Assembly: GCA_025210345.1 (NCBI GenBank) | Contig: JAOARX010000004.1 | Location: forward strand, 1-64,000 | DNA: 64,000 bases | Direction of reading: 5' to 3' | From: Pelagimonas sp. | Lineage (GTDB): Bacteria > Pseudomonadota > Alphaproteobacteria > Rhodobacterales > Rhodobacteraceae | The notes under the pieces: generated by a model | Seen by the model: only the letters and a program-made list of their open reading frames with translations | The model's database searches: none | Told to the model about the DNA's origin: nothing | In this document: one piece after another, positions 62,175 through 64,000 of the stretch | Layout: each line of letters starts with the position of its first letter | Position numbering within the stretch: position 1 is the stretch's first letter | Translations under genes and position numbers: made by a program

Positions 62175-63740
62175 ATGTCATTTCGTCTTATGACCAGCGC
62201 CGCCGCACTGGCCCTTACCGCTGGCGTCGCGCAGGCGGATTATACCCTGCATGTTGTTCACATCAACGATCTGCACAGCCGTATCGAACCGATCAACAAA
62301 TACGATTCGACCTGCAAAGCCGAGGACAATGCCGAAGGAAAGTGTTTTGGCGGCGTGGCACGTGTGGCCACCAAGATCGCCGAGCTGCGCGAACAGCTGA
62401 AAGATGAGAACGTGATCGTTCTGGATGCCGGGGACCAGTATCAAGGCTCGCTTATGTACACCACCTACAAGGGTGATGTCGAAATCGAGATGATGGAAAA
62501 GATCGGCTTTGACGCCATGGCCGTGGGCAACCACGAATTTGACGATGGTGACGAAGGCCTTTTGAAGCTGGCGGACGGCGTATCGTTTCCGGTGATTTCC
62601 GGCAACCTCGATGTGTCTCAGTCCAACCTGTTGGCGGGGAAGGTGGGCAACCACACAGTGCTTGAGGTTGGCGGTCAGAAGATCGGCATCATTTCGGCGC
62701 TGGCAACCGATACGGTCGAGACCTCCAGCCCCTCGGACGCCGTGATTTTCCAAGATGAGATCCAAAGCCTGCAGGCCGATGTGGATGCACTTGGTGCGGA
62801 AGGGGTCGATAAGATCATCGCGCTGACCCATGTGGGTGTGAAGAAGGACATGGAAATCGCGGGCGCCGTCACCGGGGTCGATGCTGTTGTCGGGGGCCAC
62901 TCCCACACCAAATTCTCGAATACCGAAGACGGGGCGATGGCCTATCCGACCATGGTGGGCGATGTGCCGGTGGTGCAGGCCTATGCCTATTCGAAATATG
63001 TGGGGCATCTGACGCTGACCTTTGACGATGCGGGCAATGTGACCTCTGCCACGGGGGATACCATTTTGCTGGACGCTTCGGTTGCCGAAGATCCCGCGAT
63101 TGTCGCCCGCGTGGCCGAGCTGGCTGGCCCGATCGAGGAAATGAAAAACCGCGTTGTGGCCTCGACCGACACCGCGATCGACGGTGAGCGCGGGTCGTGC
63201 CGCGCGATGGAATGCGCCATGGGCAACCTTGTGGCGGGCGCGATGCTGGACCGGGTCAAGGATCAGGGTGTTGAAATCGCAATCCAGAACGGTGGTGGTC
63301 TGCGTGCATCAATTGATGCGGGCGAAGTCACCATGGGCGAAGTGCTGACCGTGTTGCCCTTCCAAAATACGCTGTCGACCTTTGAGGTCACGGGCGCGAC
63401 CATCGTGGCGGCGTTGGAAAACGGTGTCTCCAAGATGGAAGAAGGCGCAGGCCGTTTCCCGCAGGTCGCGGGCATGAGCTATACAGTTGATCCCGCCGCC
63501 GAAGCAGGCAGCCGCATTTCCGAGGTCATGGTGGGCGGTGCGCCGATTGATCTGGAAAAGACCTATGGCGTGGTGTCGAACAACTATGTGCGCAACGGTG
63601 GCGACGGCTACAAGATGTTCCGCGATGCGCAGAACGCCTATGACTATGGTCCGGATCTGGCGGATGTGACCGCTGAATACATCGCCGCGCAGGGCGGTGT
63701 CATCCCGGCGCTGGATGGTCGTATCAAGATCAAACAGTAA
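62175..63740 (+). CDS. Secreted bifunctional metallophosphatase/5'-nucleotidase
   Basis: 521 residues, signal peptide ending near VAQA-DY. The metallophosphoesterase domain has HINDLHS, DAGDQYQGS, GNHEFDDGDEG, THVG and GGHSHT (metal ligands). The C-terminal nucleotidase domain has NGGGLRASIDAGEVT and NNYVRNGGDGYKMF. It matches the UshA/NutA group that releases phosphate and nucleosides from extracellular nucleotides. A terminator follows. Confidence 0.9.
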   Translation: MSFRLMTSAAALALTAGVAQADYTLHVVHINDLHSRIEPINKYDSTCKAEDNAEGKCFGGVARVATKIAELREQLKDENVIVLDAGDQYQGSLMYTTYKGDVEIEMMEKIGFDAMAVGNHEFDDGDEGLLKLADGVSFPVISGNLDVSQSNLLAGKVGNHTVLEVGGQKIGIISALATDTVETSSPSDAVIFQDEIQSLQADVDALGAEGVDKIIALTHVGVKKDMEIAGAVTGVDAVVGGHSHTKFSNTEDGAMAYPTMVGDVPVVQAYAYSKYVGHLTLTFDDAGNVTSATGDTILLDASVAEDPAIVARVAELAGPIEEMKNRVVASTDTAIDGERGSCRAMECAMGNLVAGAMLDRVKDQGVEIAIQNGGGLRASIDAGEVTMGEVLTVLPFQNTLSTFEVTGATIVAALENGVSKMEEGAGRFPQVAGMSYTVDPAAEAGSRISEVMVGGAPIDLEKTYGVVSNNYVRNGGDGYKMFRDAQNAYDYGPDLADVTAEYIAAQGGVIPALDGRIKIKQ

Positions 63741-63762
63741 GCCTGGGCCAAGGAAAAAGAAG

Positions 63763-63796
63763 CGGCGGGGTTTTGGCCCCGCCGTTTCGCGTTTTT
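63763..63796 (+). terminator. Intrinsic terminator after the 5'-nucleotidase gene
   Basis: CGGCGGGG at 63763-63770 pairs with CCCCGCCG at 63777-63784 around a six-base loop, followed by TTTCGCGTTTTT. Confidence 0.8.
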
Positions 63797-63903
63797 GCCC
63801 AGTGCGGTCAACATAAGGTCGCACAGCAGGCCGCGATTGTCCCCGCTGAGGTCGCTGATCGTGTCACGTGGCGGCGCAGCCGCTCAGTCGATTGATGCCC
63901 AGA

Positions 63904-64000
63904 TTATTCCGGATCGGGGCCTTCGGTGAACTGCAATCGGGCCAGCCGCGCATAAAGACCGCCTTGGGCCACCAGCTCTTCATGGGTTCCGGTTGCAACC
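63904..64000 (-). CDS. C-terminal end of an ABC exporter ATPase, cut by the window edge
   Basis: Reading from 63999 to the stop at 63904-63906 gives 31 residues, [24 protein letters not shown] at the start, the usual end of ABC permease-ATPase proteins (G-x-H-x-E-L-x2-x-G-x-Y). Only this fragment lies in the window, so the substrate cannot be inferred. The 63797-63903 spacer shows nothing else. Confidence 0.75.
   Translation of the reverse strand, partial: VATGTHEELVAQGGLYARLARLQFTEGPDPE

Noticed and set aside
1-64000. CRISPR array, insertion sequence, prophage or integrase
   Set aside because: No short regularly spaced repeats, no transposase or integrase motifs, and no terminal inverted repeats with target duplications were seen by eye.

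Overview
The window is a GC-rich chromosomal segment with the gene content and gene order of a marine alphaproteobacterium of the order Rhodobacterales (Roseobacter group). The main clues are an ATP12 F1-ATPase assembly chaperone, a DUF2927 lipoprotein, a BztA/AapJ-like binding protein, the rpmH-rnpA-yidD-ttcA-(EAL)-yidC-MOSC-engB-argB string, and the rpsA-ihfB-lapA-trpF string. Genus is inferred only loosely. I see no IS element, prophage, CRISPR array or rRNA operon.

Layout. (1) 1-5900: the end of the spc ribosomal operon (rplO fragment, secY, adk, closed by a strong terminator), an antisense BLUF photoreceptor gene, then a separately promoted rpsM-rpsK-rpoA-rplQ operon with its own terminator. 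(2) 6000-15900: a DCC-family protein, aroG preceded by a candidate ribosome-mediated attenuator (a leader peptide with six consecutive aromatic residues plus a terminator), a DegP-type protease, rarA, cytochrome c' with cytochrome b561, crcB, rluC, a HAD phosphatase, ATP12 and an orphan solute-binding protein. (3) 15870-24640, all on the minus strand: the rpmH to sixA string, interrupted by an EAL-domain protein. (4) 24900-30550: a TVP38-family membrane protein with a flavin disulfide reductase and an orphan histidine kinase, tRNA-Arg(ACG), a Nudix hydrolase and a di-heme peroxidase. (5) 31000-39550: a 1215-residue Ig-repeat adhesin with a complete type I secretion system (TolC-like lipoprotein, ABC exporter, HlyD adaptor).

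(6) 39700-48200: an SDR, dtd, then a membrane-stress-like cluster: a zinc-ribbon membrane protein, a free-standing CZB protein, an SPFH-GYF protein, a DUF2927 lipoprotein, TelA, XpaC, a 29-residue membrane peptide, an XpaC-like paralogue and a small two-helix membrane protein. (7) 48300-53600: RNA modification and housekeeping (rluB, tadA, rluE, hemF, an SDR-like protein without the catalytic lysine, rsmC, clpS). (8) 53700-56700: a FabMG-like enoyl-ACP reductase candidate and a KAP-type P-loop NTPase of atypical composition lying directly upstream of rpsA. (9) 56900-64000: rpsA, ihfB, lapA, trpF, then an arsC-like/pyrD/DUF952 operon on the minus strand, a secreted 5'-nucleotidase and the end of an ABC exporter.

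Several genes connect functionally. TadA (49373) should modify the tRNA-Arg(ACG) encoded at 28548. The adhesin and its exporter form one secretion unit. aroG and trpF both feed aromatic amino acid synthesis. The two most rewarding regions to follow up are the aroG leader and the TelA/XpaC/SPFH cluster. The KAP NTPase is the clearest sign of acquired DNA.
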